DNA of 64,000 nucleotides, taken from positions 1 through 64,000 of the forward strand of contig NZ_JAJOHV010000002.1 in NCBI RefSeq assembly GCF_021129175.1. Reading direction: 5' to 3'. How positions within the stretch are numbered: the stretch's first letter is position 1; each line of letters begins with the position of its first letter. A model generated the notes under the pieces. It did not search any database and was not told the origin of the DNA. It saw only the letters and a list, made by a program, of their open reading frames with translations. Below, piece by piece: positions 34,743 to 43,971 of this stretch. A program made the position numbers and the translations under genes. This DNA is from Chromobacterium piscinae. Its GTDB lineage: Bacteria; Pseudomonadota; Gammaproteobacteria; Burkholderiales; Chromobacteriaceae.

Positions 34743-35369
34743 ATGCAATTAAAAATCTTTATTGCTCTCACGTTTTCGCTATTTACTCAGACAACGGTCG
34801 CAGGGGAAACAAGAGAGAAATTGATATTAGATCAATACCCAAGTGATACGCCATGGCAAGAGGTAACAAACAAATTCAATGGCGATCAATGGCTTCGTGA
34901 GCAAATACCCTCTGATCAAAAAATTGAAACGCATAAGGATATACTCACTGCGCAGTCCTTCCCCCAGCAAAAGACTACTGAACCTTCATCTTTCTTAAAG
35001 GGAATGTTTTCACGCGTGAGCGAAGCATGTGACCATGTAAGAGTTAATGGACCAAAGGAACAACAAGAAGGTGGGTACACAGTTGCTTACGCTCAAATCT
35101 ATTGCGGCAAACAAAAAGGCGCAGACTTTGGCGTAAATATGTTTTTCAAAGCAATAAAGGGGAGTGACGCTCTTTACGTCGTCCAAAGAGAATTTCGTGT
35201 ACCCCAATCAGAGATAAGTGGAGTGACAAGCTTCACTAAAGATCAAATGGAACAAATGCTGTCGCTAATAAAGGGACAGTCGGTTGCCAACGGCTACCTA
35301 GTCAAATCTGTCTATTTGTGCGGTGAATTATCAACCGACAAACGTTGCGAGACACATCAAGTTCATTGA
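34743..35369 (+). CDS. hypothetical secreted protein in the AT-rich insertion
   Basis: 208 residues. A signal peptide (MQLKIFIALTFSLFTQTTVA) is followed by a charged mature region; four Cys (one in SEACDHV, one in YCGKQKG, two in LCGELSTDKRC) may form disulfides. I recognise no family. A weak AGAG lies before the ATG (34743). Like the preceding ORF it is AT-rich and reads against the tre operon, so it is probably acquired DNA; whether it belongs to the cassette array is unclear because no attC-like site follows it. Confidence 0.55.
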   Translation: MQLKIFIALTFSLFTQTTVAGETREKLILDQYPSDTPWQEVTNKFNGDQWLREQIPSDQKIETHKDILTAQSFPQQKTTEPSSFLKGMFSRVSEACDHVRVNGPKEQQEGGYTVAYAQIYCGKQKGADFGVNMFFKAIKGSDALYVVQREFRVPQSEISGVTSFTKDQMEQMLSLIKGQSVANGYLVKSVYLCGELSTDKRCETHQVH

Positions 35370-35404
35370 GCTACCGCGCCACCCTGAATATCACAAAGCC
35401 CGTA

Positions 35405-35433
35405 GGATGGATGCCTCAGAGAGGCGATCCACC
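35405..35433. repeat. palindromic repeat-like element (GGATGGAT...ATCCACC)
   Basis: GGAT (35409-35412) plus GCCTC (35413-35417), loop AGA, GAGGC (35421-35425), one bulged G, ATCC (35427-35430). The form GTAGGATGGAT...GATCCACC resembles short dispersed repeats common in beta- and gammaproteobacterial intergenic DNA. Only one copy is seen in this window. The rest of 35370-35590 holds no gene; this stretch marks the right flank of the AT-rich insertion. Confidence 0.45.
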
Positions 35434-35590
35434 ACTTTGTTGGTTGAAAGGTAGGTCGGCAGGTCCGCAAAATAGGGGGTAGACCACAATTTCCATCAAT
35501 TCAGCCAGATGAAATTAAACGTGGCCTGCCCCTTCCCCACCCAAAGTCCGGTTACACAAACTCTGCACACCCTCGCCCTGAGGGAAAATG

Positions 35591-36295
35591 CTAGCGCCTC
35601 GCAATATCCGTAAAATAAAACTTGTCCAGCCGATGCCGCGACTCGGTGTATTCGAACAGCCGTCCGTCGTAAAGGTGGGTCAGGTTTTTGACCACGATCA
35701 CGTGGTCCATGCCGTTCAGGTCCAGGTAGCGGCGGTCGTCGTCGCTGCAGGGCTGGGCTTCGATGATGCGCTGGGCGTAGCTGATGGTCAGCCCCAGATC
35801 CTGCTCGATGTAGCGGTAGATGGAGCCGGCGGCGATGTCCGCGTTCAGGCCCGGCACCAGGCCGGCGACGAAGTGGTTGATGTCCAGGATCACGTTCTCG
35901 CCGTCGATATTGCGCACCCGCTTGATCTTGACCATGGCGGTGCCCTCGGCCAGGCCGGTGGCCTGGGCCAGCGCCGCGTCGGCCGGCAGCTGCGCCAGCT
36001 CCGCCACCCGCGACACCACCTTGCGCCCCATGCGCTCGTTCATTTCCTGGAAGCTGACGATGCCGCTGAGCTGGAATTCGATATTGCCCGGCTTGAGCAC
36101 GAACATGCCCTTGCCGTGGATTTTCTGCACATAGCCGCGCTCCTGCAGCATGTCCACCGCCTTGCGCACGGTGCCGCGGCTGGCGTCGTAGTGGTGCATC
36201 AGCTCGGACTCTGACGGGATGCGCTCGCCCTGGGCGTAGCGCCGGTTGTCGATGTCGGCGACGATGTCGGAATAGATTTGATGGTATTTGTTCAC
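35591..36295 (-). CDS. treR: GntR-family trehalose operon repressor
   Basis: 234 residues. N-terminal winged helix (MNKYHQIYSDIVADIDNRRY...SESELMHHYDASRGTVRKAVDMLQERGY, in parts) then a UTRA effector domain (about 90-230). The opening, the KIHGKGMFVL hairpin and the SGIVSFQEM stretch strongly resemble Bacillus subtilis TreR, a repressor relieved by trehalose-6-phosphate. Two operators of the right type lie in front of treB. E. coli TreR is a LacI-type protein, so this locus uses the GntR version. The gene is in the same direction as treBC but 1.74 kb upstream, with foreign-looking DNA between. Confidence 0.85.
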   Translation of the reverse strand: MNKYHQIYSDIVADIDNRRYAQGERIPSESELMHHYDASRGTVRKAVDMLQERGYVQKIHGKGMFVLKPGNIEFQLSGIVSFQEMNERMGRKVVSRVAELAQLPADAALAQATGLAEGTAMVKIKRVRNIDGENVILDINHFVAGLVPGLNADIAAGSIYRYIEQDLGLTISYAQRIIEAQPCSDDDRRYLDLNGMDHVIVVKNLTHLYDGRLFEYTESRHRLDKFYFTDIARR

Positions 36296-36382
36296 GTTGT
36301 TTGTCTTCTTGTGCTCGCGGCCCCTGCGCGGCGAGGCCCTACCTTAGCAAGCCGCGGCCGGCGCGGCAAACCGGCGCCGCGC

Positions 36383-37279
36383 TCAATCCCAATAGCCCGG
36401 CGCGGCGTAGGCGGCCTTCAAATGCTCGATGAAATGCCGCACCCTGGCCGGCAGCAGCTTGCGCTGCGGCACCACCGCGTACACCGGGTAATCCGGCGAC
36501 GAGAAATCGTCGAGCACCGTCGCCAGCCGGCCTTCGGACAAATCGTCCTTCACCTCCCACAGCGAGCGCCAGGCCAGGCCCAGACCCTGCAGCGCCCAGT
36601 CGTGCAACACCGCGCCGTCGTTGCACTCCAGCGCGCCCGACACCTTCAGGTTCACCGGCTTGCCGTCCACCACGAAGCTCCAGCCGCGGCTCTGGCTTTC
36701 GCCCAGCGACAGGCACTGGTGATGCTGCAGATCCTCCAGCGTGCGCGGCGCGCCTTGAGCTGCCAGATAGGCCGGGGACGCCACCACCACCCGATGGTTT
36801 TCCGCCAGCCGGATCGCCACCAGGCCGGAGTCGGACAGATCGGAGATCCGGATCGCGCAGTCGACGCGGTCGCGCTGCAGGTCCACCAGCCGATCGGACA
36901 GGTCCAGCGTCACCTTCACTTCCGGGTGCAGGCGCTGAAAGGCGGCAAGATGGGGCGCCACGTGGCGGCGGCCGAAACCAGCCGGCGCGGACAAGCGCAG
37001 ATGGCCGCGGGCCTTGCCGCTGCCGGACGCCGCCGCGGCCTCCGCCTCTGTCAGATCGGCCAGTATCCGCTGGCAGTCTTCATAAAACGCTTCGCCCTCC
37101 TGCGTCGGCGTGACGCTGCGGGTGGTGCGCGCCAACAGGCGCACGCCCAACCGCTCTTCCAACGCGTCCAGACGCCGCCCCACCATGGCCGGCACCACGC
37201 CCAATTGCCGCGCCGCGGCCGACAAGCTGCCCAGCCCCACCACGGCGACAAAGGTCTCCAGTTGCTTCAGCTCGCTCAT
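36383..37279 (-). CDS. LysR-family transcriptional regulator
   Basis: 298 residues. Winged helix LKQLETFVAVVGLGSLSAAARQLGV (part: FVAVVGLGSLSAAARQL) followed by the long linker helix and a substrate-binding domain (about 92-298) with the LRLSAPAGFGRRHVAPHLA opening common in the CrgA/DmlR-like LysR subgroup. It is divergent from aceB across 125 bases that include an AT-rich inverted repeat, so it probably regulates malate synthase or itself. LysR control of aceB is not the usual IclR scheme of enterics. Confidence 0.85.
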   Translation of the reverse strand: MSELKQLETFVAVVGLGSLSAAARQLGVVPAMVGRRLDALEERLGVRLLARTTRSVTPTQEGEAFYEDCQRILADLTEAEAAAASGSGKARGHLRLSAPAGFGRRHVAPHLAAFQRLHPEVKVTLDLSDRLVDLQRDRVDCAIRISDLSDSGLVAIRLAENHRVVVASPAYLAAQGAPRTLEDLQHHQCLSLGESQSRGWSFVVDGKPVNLKVSGALECNDGAVLHDWALQGLGLAWRSLWEVKDDLSEGRLATVLDDFSSPDYPVYAVVPQRKLLPARVRHFIEHLKAAYAAPGYWD

Positions 37280-37290
37280 TAGCTACCTAA

Positions 37291-37332
37291 AAGTAAAAAA
37301 TGTTGTGCAATTCATGCCATTTCTTTTTACTT
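37291..37332. promoter_or_regulatory. AT-rich inverted repeat in the lysR-aceB divergent promoter
   Basis: AAGTAAAAA (37291-37299) and TTTTTACTT (37324-37332) are exact reverse complements separated by 24 bases, in a conspicuously AT-rich stretch between the two starts. This is the expected place for the divergent LysR protein to bind, though the spacing is longer than a simple T-N11-A box. Confidence 0.5.
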
Positions 37333-37404
37333 GGATGGCGAATAGACTGTCAAACATTGCATTGCAGCATCATCATGTCATCTTCTCTACACAGGAGCGC
37401 GCGC

Positions 37405-39000
<1,596 letters not shown>

Positions 39001-39019
39001 TTGGCTCTCCGGCGATCCG

Positions 39020-39051
39020 AACGGCCCCCTCCGGGGCCGTTTGGCATTTTT
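39020..39051 (+). terminator. terminator of aceB
   Basis: AACGGCCCC (39020-39028), CTCC, GGGGCCGTT (39033-39041), then TGGCATTTTT. A 9-bp stem with the T-run offset by a few bases. Confidence 0.82.
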
Positions 39052-39145
39052 CCCCACGCTTGAGGCGTTCGCCGGCACGGAACCCGCGCTTGCCAAGCCG
39101 ATCGAAGCGGAGTCTACTTCCATCACATTCAGCCAAGGAGCCGAA

Positions 39146-39841
39146 ATGAGAAAAAACCGAATCAAGCCCATGCTGTTGTGTTTCATGCTGGCAGGCGCCG
39201 CGCCGCTGGCCTCAGCCGCCGACGGCGTGCAGCTCAATTTGTCGGCCAGCGCCCAGCGCGACGTGGCCAACGACCAGATCAGCGCCACCCTGTATGTGCA
39301 ACAAAGCAACAACCAGGCCGCGGTGCTGGCCGATAGACTGAACAAGGCCACCGCCAACGGCATGGCCATCGGCCGCGGCTACAAGGACGTGCAGCTATCC
39401 AGCGGCAGCTACAGCACCTGGCCCAGCTACGACAAGAACGGCAAGATCACTGGCTGGCAAGGCCGTTCCGAGATCCAGCTGAAGAGCAAGGACTTCGCCC
39501 AGGCCGCCGAGCTGATCTCCAAGCTGCAGCAGACCATGCTGCTGGAGGGCGTGCAATTCGGCGTCTCCGACGAGGCCCGCCGCAAGGCCGAGCAAAGCAT
39601 GATTCCCGAGGCCATCTCCAATCTGAAGAACCAAGCGGAAGTGGCTGCGCGCGCGCTGGGCAAGAACACGGTCAACATCCAGCAGCTGGACATCGGCCAG
39701 CAAAACCACGGTTTCCGGCCGCCTGTCATGATGATGAAGGCGGCGATGGCGGGGGCAGAGTCCAGCGTCAGCCAGCCCGACCTGCAGCCGGGCCAGACCC
39801 AGCTGCAACTGCAAGTCAGCGGCAAGGTTGAACTCAAGTAA
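39146..39841 (+). CDS. SIMPL-domain (DUF541) periplasmic protein
   Basis: 231 residues from the ATG at 39146 (AAGGAG ribosome site). Signal peptide ends near PLASA. The mature part has the family opening QLNLSASAQRDVANDQISATLYVQ and VQFGVSDEARRKAEQSMIPEAI (given in part), matching DUF541 proteins such as E. coli YggE, linked to oxidative-stress tolerance. A C-terminal run of Gln-rich strands ends in KVELK. It stands alone between terminators. Confidence 0.82.
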   Translation: MRKNRIKPMLLCFMLAGAAPLASAADGVQLNLSASAQRDVANDQISATLYVQQSNNQAAVLADRLNKATANGMAIGRGYKDVQLSSGSYSTWPSYDKNGKITGWQGRSEIQLKSKDFAQAAELISKLQQTMLLEGVQFGVSDEARRKAEQSMIPEAISNLKNQAEVAARALGKNTVNIQQLDIGQQNHGFRPPVMMMKAAMAGAESSVSQPDLQPGQTQLQLQVSGKVELK

Positions 39842-39885
39842 GGCTTTCAGCCCCCGCCCGCTTGCGCTAAAGTAAGCACTGCGCT

Positions 39886-39910
39886 CGCCGGCCCCGTCTC
39901 GGGGCCGGCG
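39886..39910 (+). terminator. hairpin after the SIMPL-domain gene
   Basis: CGCCGGCCCC (39886-39895), GTCTC, GGGGCCGGCG (39901-39910): a perfect 10-bp GC stem 44 bases beyond the stop, followed by TCATCTT only. A probable terminator with a poor T-run. Confidence 0.6.
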
Positions 39911-39942
39911 TCATCTTCCGATCCCTCGCCATCGCTCCTAAC

Positions 39943-40554
39943 ATGAAACTGATCGCCTCTTTGACCAGCCCCTATGCCCGCAAGGTGCGCATCGTGCTGG
40001 CTGAAAAGAAAATCGACTGCCCGCTGGAGGAGGACGTGCCCTGGAACGCGGACACTCGCGTCACCGAGTACAACCCTCTGGGCAAGGTGCCGGTGCTTGA
40101 GCTGGACGACGGCTCCACCTTGTACGACTCCCGCGTGATCGTCGAATACCTGGAAAACAGCTCGCCGGTGTCGCGGCTGCTGCCGCAGGACAACCGACAA
40201 ATCATTCTCACCCGCCGCTGGGAGGCGCTGGCCGACGGCATCATCGACGCGATGGTGGCCATCGTGCTGGAGCGCCGCCGCCCGCCGGAGAAGCAGATGG
40301 AGGAAGTGGTGGAGCGCCAGCGCGGCAAGATCCTGCGCGGGCTGGCGACGCTGTCGGAGGATCTGGGCGAAAAACCATGGTGCACCAGCCACGGCTACAG
40401 CTTGGCCGACATCGCCGTCGGCTGCTGCCTGGGTTACCTGGATTTCCGCGCGCCGGAAATCGACTGGCGCGCCGCCCACCCCAATCTGGACGGGCTGCTG
40501 CAGCGCCTGCATACCCGCCAGTCCTTCCAGGACACCGAGCCGCCGGCAGCCTGA
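39943..40554 (+). CDS. glutathione S-transferase family protein
   Basis: 203 residues. N-terminal thioredoxin fold MKLIASLTSPYARKVRIVLAEK with catalytic Ser near residue 9 (SPYARKVR), then NPLGKVPVLELDDG and LYDSRVIVEYLE, the glutathione-binding segments. The C-terminal all-helical domain has LADGIIDAMVA and YSLADIAVGCCLGYLDFR. It resembles E. coli YibF. Substrate unknown. Its transcript ends at the hairpin 40575-40600. Confidence 0.88.
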   Translation: MKLIASLTSPYARKVRIVLAEKKIDCPLEEDVPWNADTRVTEYNPLGKVPVLELDDGSTLYDSRVIVEYLENSSPVSRLLPQDNRQIILTRRWEALADGIIDAMVAIVLERRRPPEKQMEEVVERQRGKILRGLATLSEDLGEKPWCTSHGYSLADIAVGCCLGYLDFRAPEIDWRAAHPNLDGLLQRLHTRQSFQDTEPPAA

Positions 40555-40574
40555 ACCTGGCCTGCGAAACGGAA

Positions 40575-40600
40575 AAACGCCACCGCCCGCGGTGGCGTTT
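40575..40600. terminator. bidirectional terminator between GST and DUF1345 genes
   Basis: AAACGCCACCGC (40575-40586), CC, GCGGTGGCGTTT (40589-40600): perfect 12-bp arms. T-runs are present on both strands (GTTTCGC plus; TTTTTCC minus). Confidence 0.9.
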
Positions 40601-40615
40601 CGCATTGTCGGCCGC

Positions 40616-41293
40616 TCAGATCAAGCCGGCGGCGATGTTGATCATCAAGGCCAGCACGGTGGCGTTGAAGAAAAAGGCCAGCACGCAGTGCACGGTGCCG
40701 GTGCGGCGCTGGCTGCCGTCGGTGAAGCTGACGTCGGCGGTCTGGCCCGAGGTGCCGATGATGAAGGCGAAATACAGGAAGTCCTCATAATCCGGCTGCC
40801 GGGTGCCGGGAAACTCCAACCCTCCCGGCAGGCCATGCGCCTCCCTGGCGTAGAAGCCGCGCGCGTAGTGCAGCGCGAACATCACATGGGTGAACGCCCA
40901 CGACGACAGCAGCGTCAACACCGCCAGCGCGATATGAGCGGCGCGCGGCCAGCCATGCATGTCCTTCACCACCGCCAGCTCCATCACGATGGCCGAGAGA
41001 CTGGCCGCCGCCGCCAGACACACCAGCAGCAACACCAGCCACTGCCCCTCGTCCTCCACCCTAGCCCAGTGCCGTATCGGCTTGCGCCCGGACCCAAACA
41101 TCATCCAACCGACCAGCGCCAGGTACAGCCAGGCGCCGGCGTTCCAACCGACGATATAGCGCGTGATGTCGTGCATCGCCACGACATGCGACAAGACCGC
41201 GATCGCCAGCAGGCCGAACAACGCCGACCAGGCCAGCCTGGGCCGCGCCAGCACCATGCGCGCCAGAATGAAACGGCGAAGCAAGCTCGTCAT
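40616..41293 (-). CDS. DUF1345 inner-membrane protein
   Basis: 225 residues from the ATG at 41293 (GGGAGGG about nine bases upstream). Five to six hydrophobic segments; RARPRLAWSALFGLLA-type start, then YIVGWNAGAWLYLALVGWMM, and near the end DYEDFLYFAFIIGTSGQTADV, the DUF1345 signature. Function unknown. It stands alone. Confidence 0.82.
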   Translation of the reverse strand: MTSLLRRFILARMVLARPRLAWSALFGLLAIAVLSHVVAMHDITRYIVGWNAGAWLYLALVGWMMFGSGRKPIRHWARVEDEGQWLVLLLVCLAAAASLSAIVMELAVVKDMHGWPRAAHIALAVLTLLSSWAFTHVMFALHYARGFYAREAHGLPGGLEFPGTRQPDYEDFLYFAFIIGTSGQTADVSFTDGSQRRTGTVHCVLAFFFNATVLALMINIAAGLI

Positions 41294-41452
41294 CACTGAA
41301 TACCCTCCCGTGTCGAATGCGCGCAACACGCGCGCCCCAGACTATTGGGCGGGCGCTGCCGCAGATTAAATTCATATTGCATAAAATATTTCTCTTTTCG
41401 ATTCAGTTACAGCAGAATTCAGATTACAAGCACAAGAACCATTGGAGAGATC

Positions 41453-42220
41453 ATGAGCTCGGCACTCGCCGCCCACCACCCACAGACCCCGCCCCATCCC
41501 GAACCGCAGCTGGAGCAGATCTGCCGGCGCCTGGCGCTGCACGACTTCTGCCTGCTGCCGGCGGAGCAAAGCCGTCCCCTACTGCAACGCTTCCCGGGCG
41601 CATTGGCTGACTGGACGGCCTTTCAGGACAGTTGGAACCATCTGCAGCAAGACAAGTTCATGGCGGATGGCGGGCGCTACCGCAAACGGCTGCACGCGAC
41701 GCTCAGCGCCGAGCCGTCCGCGCGCCAGGCGCGCGCCGAAGCCCACCGTCCGCACTACCAAAGCAAACTGTACAACCCGCTCAACGGCGGCGTGCCTCGC
41801 CATTTCGAGCCGATACGCAACGAGATCCTGAACGGCCCCACCATGCAGGCCGCGCTGGGCCTGGGCTGCGCCGTCTTCGGCCAATTATCGCCGTACACGC
41901 CGTGGCACATCGAAGCGCACCAATTCCGCATCGAAACGCGGAACCGCCAGCCCGGCTGGCCCACGCCGGAAGGCGTCCACCGCGACGGCGTGCACTTCCT
42001 GATGATGATGATGGTCAAGCGCCACAATCTGGTGAACGGCGCCACCGAGTTATTCAACCAGGAAAAGCAGCCGCTCACCTCGTTCACTCTGACCAATCCG
42101 CTGGACATCGCGCTGGTCAACGACGAGCGCGTGCTGCACGGCGTCACCCCGATCAGCCAGCTGGACCCCTCCCGCGACGGCAGCCGCGACGTGCTGCTGA
42201 TCAGCTTCCGCCGCCGCTGA
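41453..42220 (+). CDS. 2-oxoglutarate/Fe(II)-dependent dioxygenase (PF10014 type)
   Basis: 255 residues from the ATG at 41453 (TTGGAGAGATC). The jelly-roll core has HRDGVHFLMMMMVKRHNL, supplying the His-X-Asp iron ligands, and NDERVLHGVTPI with the distal His; RDVLLISFRRR closes the fold with an Arg for 2-oxoglutarate. Relatives of this family hydroxylate free amino acids (for example isoleucine 4-hydroxylase in Bacillus), so an amino-acid-hydroxylating role is plausible. It is 143 bases upstream of a periplasmic binding-like gene, without clear operon evidence. Confidence 0.78.
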   Translation: MSSALAAHHPQTPPHPEPQLEQICRRLALHDFCLLPAEQSRPLLQRFPGALADWTAFQDSWNHLQQDKFMADGGRYRKRLHATLSAEPSARQARAEAHRPHYQSKLYNPLNGGVPRHFEPIRNEILNGPTMQAALGLGCAVFGQLSPYTPWHIEAHQFRIETRNRQPGWPTPEGVHRDGVHFLMMMMVKRHNLVNGATELFNQEKQPLTSFTLTNPLDIALVNDERVLHGVTPISQLDPSRDGSRDVLLISFRRR

Positions 42221-42363
42221 CCTTCTCCGGCCATCCAATCCTCGCCGGGAGCTAGGCGCGCCGGCGCGGCATCGGGATATTTGCCAGTCACGCCAAATGG
42301 TAATCTTCTTGGCCTATGCTGATGTAAACAATGGCGACGACAAGCCGGATGGAGTGGACCGTG

Positions 42364-43098
42364 ATGAGAAGCATGCTGGCGCTGATGGCGGCCTGCTGGT
42401 TCGGCTGCGCGCCGGCGGCGGAGCTCCATGCCTATACCGAAGACGTTCCGCCGCTGAACTACCTGGACAACGGCAGCGTGAAGGGTTACTCCACCGAGGT
42501 GCTGCAGCTGGTGGCGCGCGAGGCAGGGCTGAATCTGACGATAGAGGTGCTGCCCTGGCTGCGCGCCTACGCCAAGGCTAGGGATACCCCGGGAGGCCTG
42601 CTCTATACCGTGGTGCGCACGCCGGAGCGCGAGGCCCAGTTCCAGTGGGTGGGCCCCATCGGCTCGCGCCGCATCTACATGTACCGCCTGGACAAGCGCG
42701 GCGACATCCGCGTCGACACCGCCAGCGACCTAGTGCGCTACCGCAACGGCGTGCTGGCCGGCTCCGCCTCCGCCAACCAGCTGCAAGCGCTGGGTCTGCA
42801 AAACGGCCAGAACCTGGACCTGGGCCAGAGCGACGCCATCAATCTAAAAAAACTGCTGTTGAAGCGGGTGGATCTGGTGGCCATGCTGGACTGGGCCATG
42901 GCCTGGCAGATGCGCCAGCAACGGCTGCCGGAAAAGAACGTTTCCCCCGCCTGGCTGCTGGACGGCAAGCTGCAGTACTGGTTCGCCCTGAATCCGCAGA
43001 CGCCGCCGGAACAGACGGCCCGGCTGCAAGCCGCGCTGGAACGGGTGCGCGCCGACGGACGGCTGCAAGCCATCCGCCGCCGTTATCGCGACGACTGA
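42364..43098 (+). CDS. periplasmic substrate-binding-like protein (SBP_bac_3 type)
   Basis: 244 residues. The ATG at 42364 has GGAG nine bases upstream. Signal peptide ends near APAAE. ELHAYTEDVPPLNYLDNGSVKGYSTEVLQ (in part: EDVPPLNYLDNGSVKGY) and ARLQAALERVRADGRLQAIRRRY are usual for the amino-acid-binding family 3. No permease or ATPase gene is adjacent, so it may work in signalling or with a transporter encoded elsewhere. It resembles the orphan binding proteins common in Chromobacterium. Confidence 0.8.
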   Translation: MRSMLALMAACWFGCAPAAELHAYTEDVPPLNYLDNGSVKGYSTEVLQLVAREAGLNLTIEVLPWLRAYAKARDTPGGLLYTVVRTPEREAQFQWVGPIGSRRIYMYRLDKRGDIRVDTASDLVRYRNGVLAGSASANQLQALGLQNGQNLDLGQSDAINLKKLLLKRVDLVAMLDWAMAWQMRQQRLPEKNVSPAWLLDGKLQYWFALNPQTPPEQTARLQAALERVRADGRLQAIRRRYRDD

Positions 43099-43111
43099 GC
43101 TTCCAAAGCAA

Positions 43112-43142
43112 AACGCCCCGGCGGCCATCCGCTCGGGGCGTT
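43112..43142. terminator. bidirectional terminator
   Basis: AACGCCCCG (43112-43120) and CGGGGCGTT (43134-43142) form the outer stem; GCGG/CCGC inside extend it. The minus-strand side is followed by TTTTGCTTT, serving the convergent small gene; the plus-strand side has only TTGCT. Confidence 0.82.
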
Positions 43143-43160
43143 GCTATCACGAAGCAGGAC

Positions 43161-43442
43161 TTACTCGGCGCCCAGCGCCTTCAACAGCGCATCCGGCGAC
43201 TCCGCCCCAGCCATCGCCTCCCGCAAGCGGTTGAACGCCTCGGCGGCTTTTTCAGGATGCTTGGCGAACGGCACCAGACCGTCATGGCTCCAGCCGGCGG
43301 CGGCCAGCGCCTGCTTGCGGAAATTCATGCCATCGTTCCCGCCTCCGCCCATCGCGACCAGCGCCTGCTCGATCAGCGTATGCGGCAGCGGCGTGCGGCT
43401 GAGGGTAACGAAATGCTTGCTTTGGATCTCATCGAAATGCAT
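43161..43442 (-). CDS. hypothetical protein
   Basis: 93 residues from the ATG at 43442, preceded by GGGGAAGG. It starts MHFDEIQSKHFVTLSRTPLPHTLIEQALVA and has a helix-rich end (KAAEAFNRLREAMAG). No family recognised. The good ribosome site and a shared terminator support it as a real gene. It is 123 bases downstream of the DUF465 gene in the same direction. Confidence 0.6.
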   Translation of the reverse strand: MHFDEIQSKHFVTLSRTPLPHTLIEQALVAMGGGGNDGMNFRKQALAAAGWSHDGLVPFAKHPEKAAEAFNRLREAMAGAESPDALLKALGAE

Positions 43443-43565
43443 GGAAACCTTCCCCGGGGCATAGAGTTGTTTTATTAGTATTAGTCTCAACTCTGCCGAT
43501 TTGCAGGCCGGAAATCGCAAAACCGGCGCAAACGCCGGCTTTCGGATCGCCGCTTCGCCTGCGAA

Positions 43566-43781
43566 TCAGGAGGCGCGGGCCTTCAGCAACGTGTAAAGCT
43601 CGTCCTTCAGCTTCAGTTTTTCCTTCTTCAGCGTTTCTATCTCTTCATGCGTCGCCGACAGGATGCGCTCTTCCATATTCTTGATCTGCTGGTCCAGCTG
43701 ATTATGCTTGTCGAACAGACGGGCGAAATGCGTGTCCTCGGTTTTCAGGCGGGTGATCAGTTCGCGGTATTCGGGAAACAT
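43566..43781 (-). CDS. DUF465 (YdcH family) small protein
   Basis: 71 residues. MFPEYRELITRLKTEDTHFARLFDKHNQLDQQI (in part: MFPEYRELITRLK, HFARLFDKHNQLD) and LKKEKLKLKDEL are the DUF465 signature, a two-helix coiled coil. The AAGGAG ribosome site sits directly against an upstream ATG (43787) but seven bases from the ATG at 43781, which therefore is the likely start. Function unknown, common near cell-division or stress genes. Confidence 0.85.
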   Translation of the reverse strand: MFPEYRELITRLKTEDTHFARLFDKHNQLDQQIKNMEERILSATHEEIETLKKEKLKLKDELYTLLKARAS

Positions 43782-43971
43782 CGGCATCTCCTTCACGGTG
43801 GGTGGGGCCGGCGCCGCCGGCCATGACTTCATGCTAACGCCCGTGCGCCCGGCTTCATTTGATCTGTCTCAGGCATTGCCGCATCGCTAAATCTGCGCTC
43901 CTTGTCATCCTTCCGGCATTTGCCGCGTTAAACCCGACAGCAAGCATGGTTAAAATCAGGACAAGCCCGAC

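Noticed and set aside
42301-42363. Upstream ATGs for the binding-like protein at 42331 and before
   Set aside because: They precede the signal peptide and have no ribosome site, whereas the ATG at 42364 has GGAG at a usable distance.
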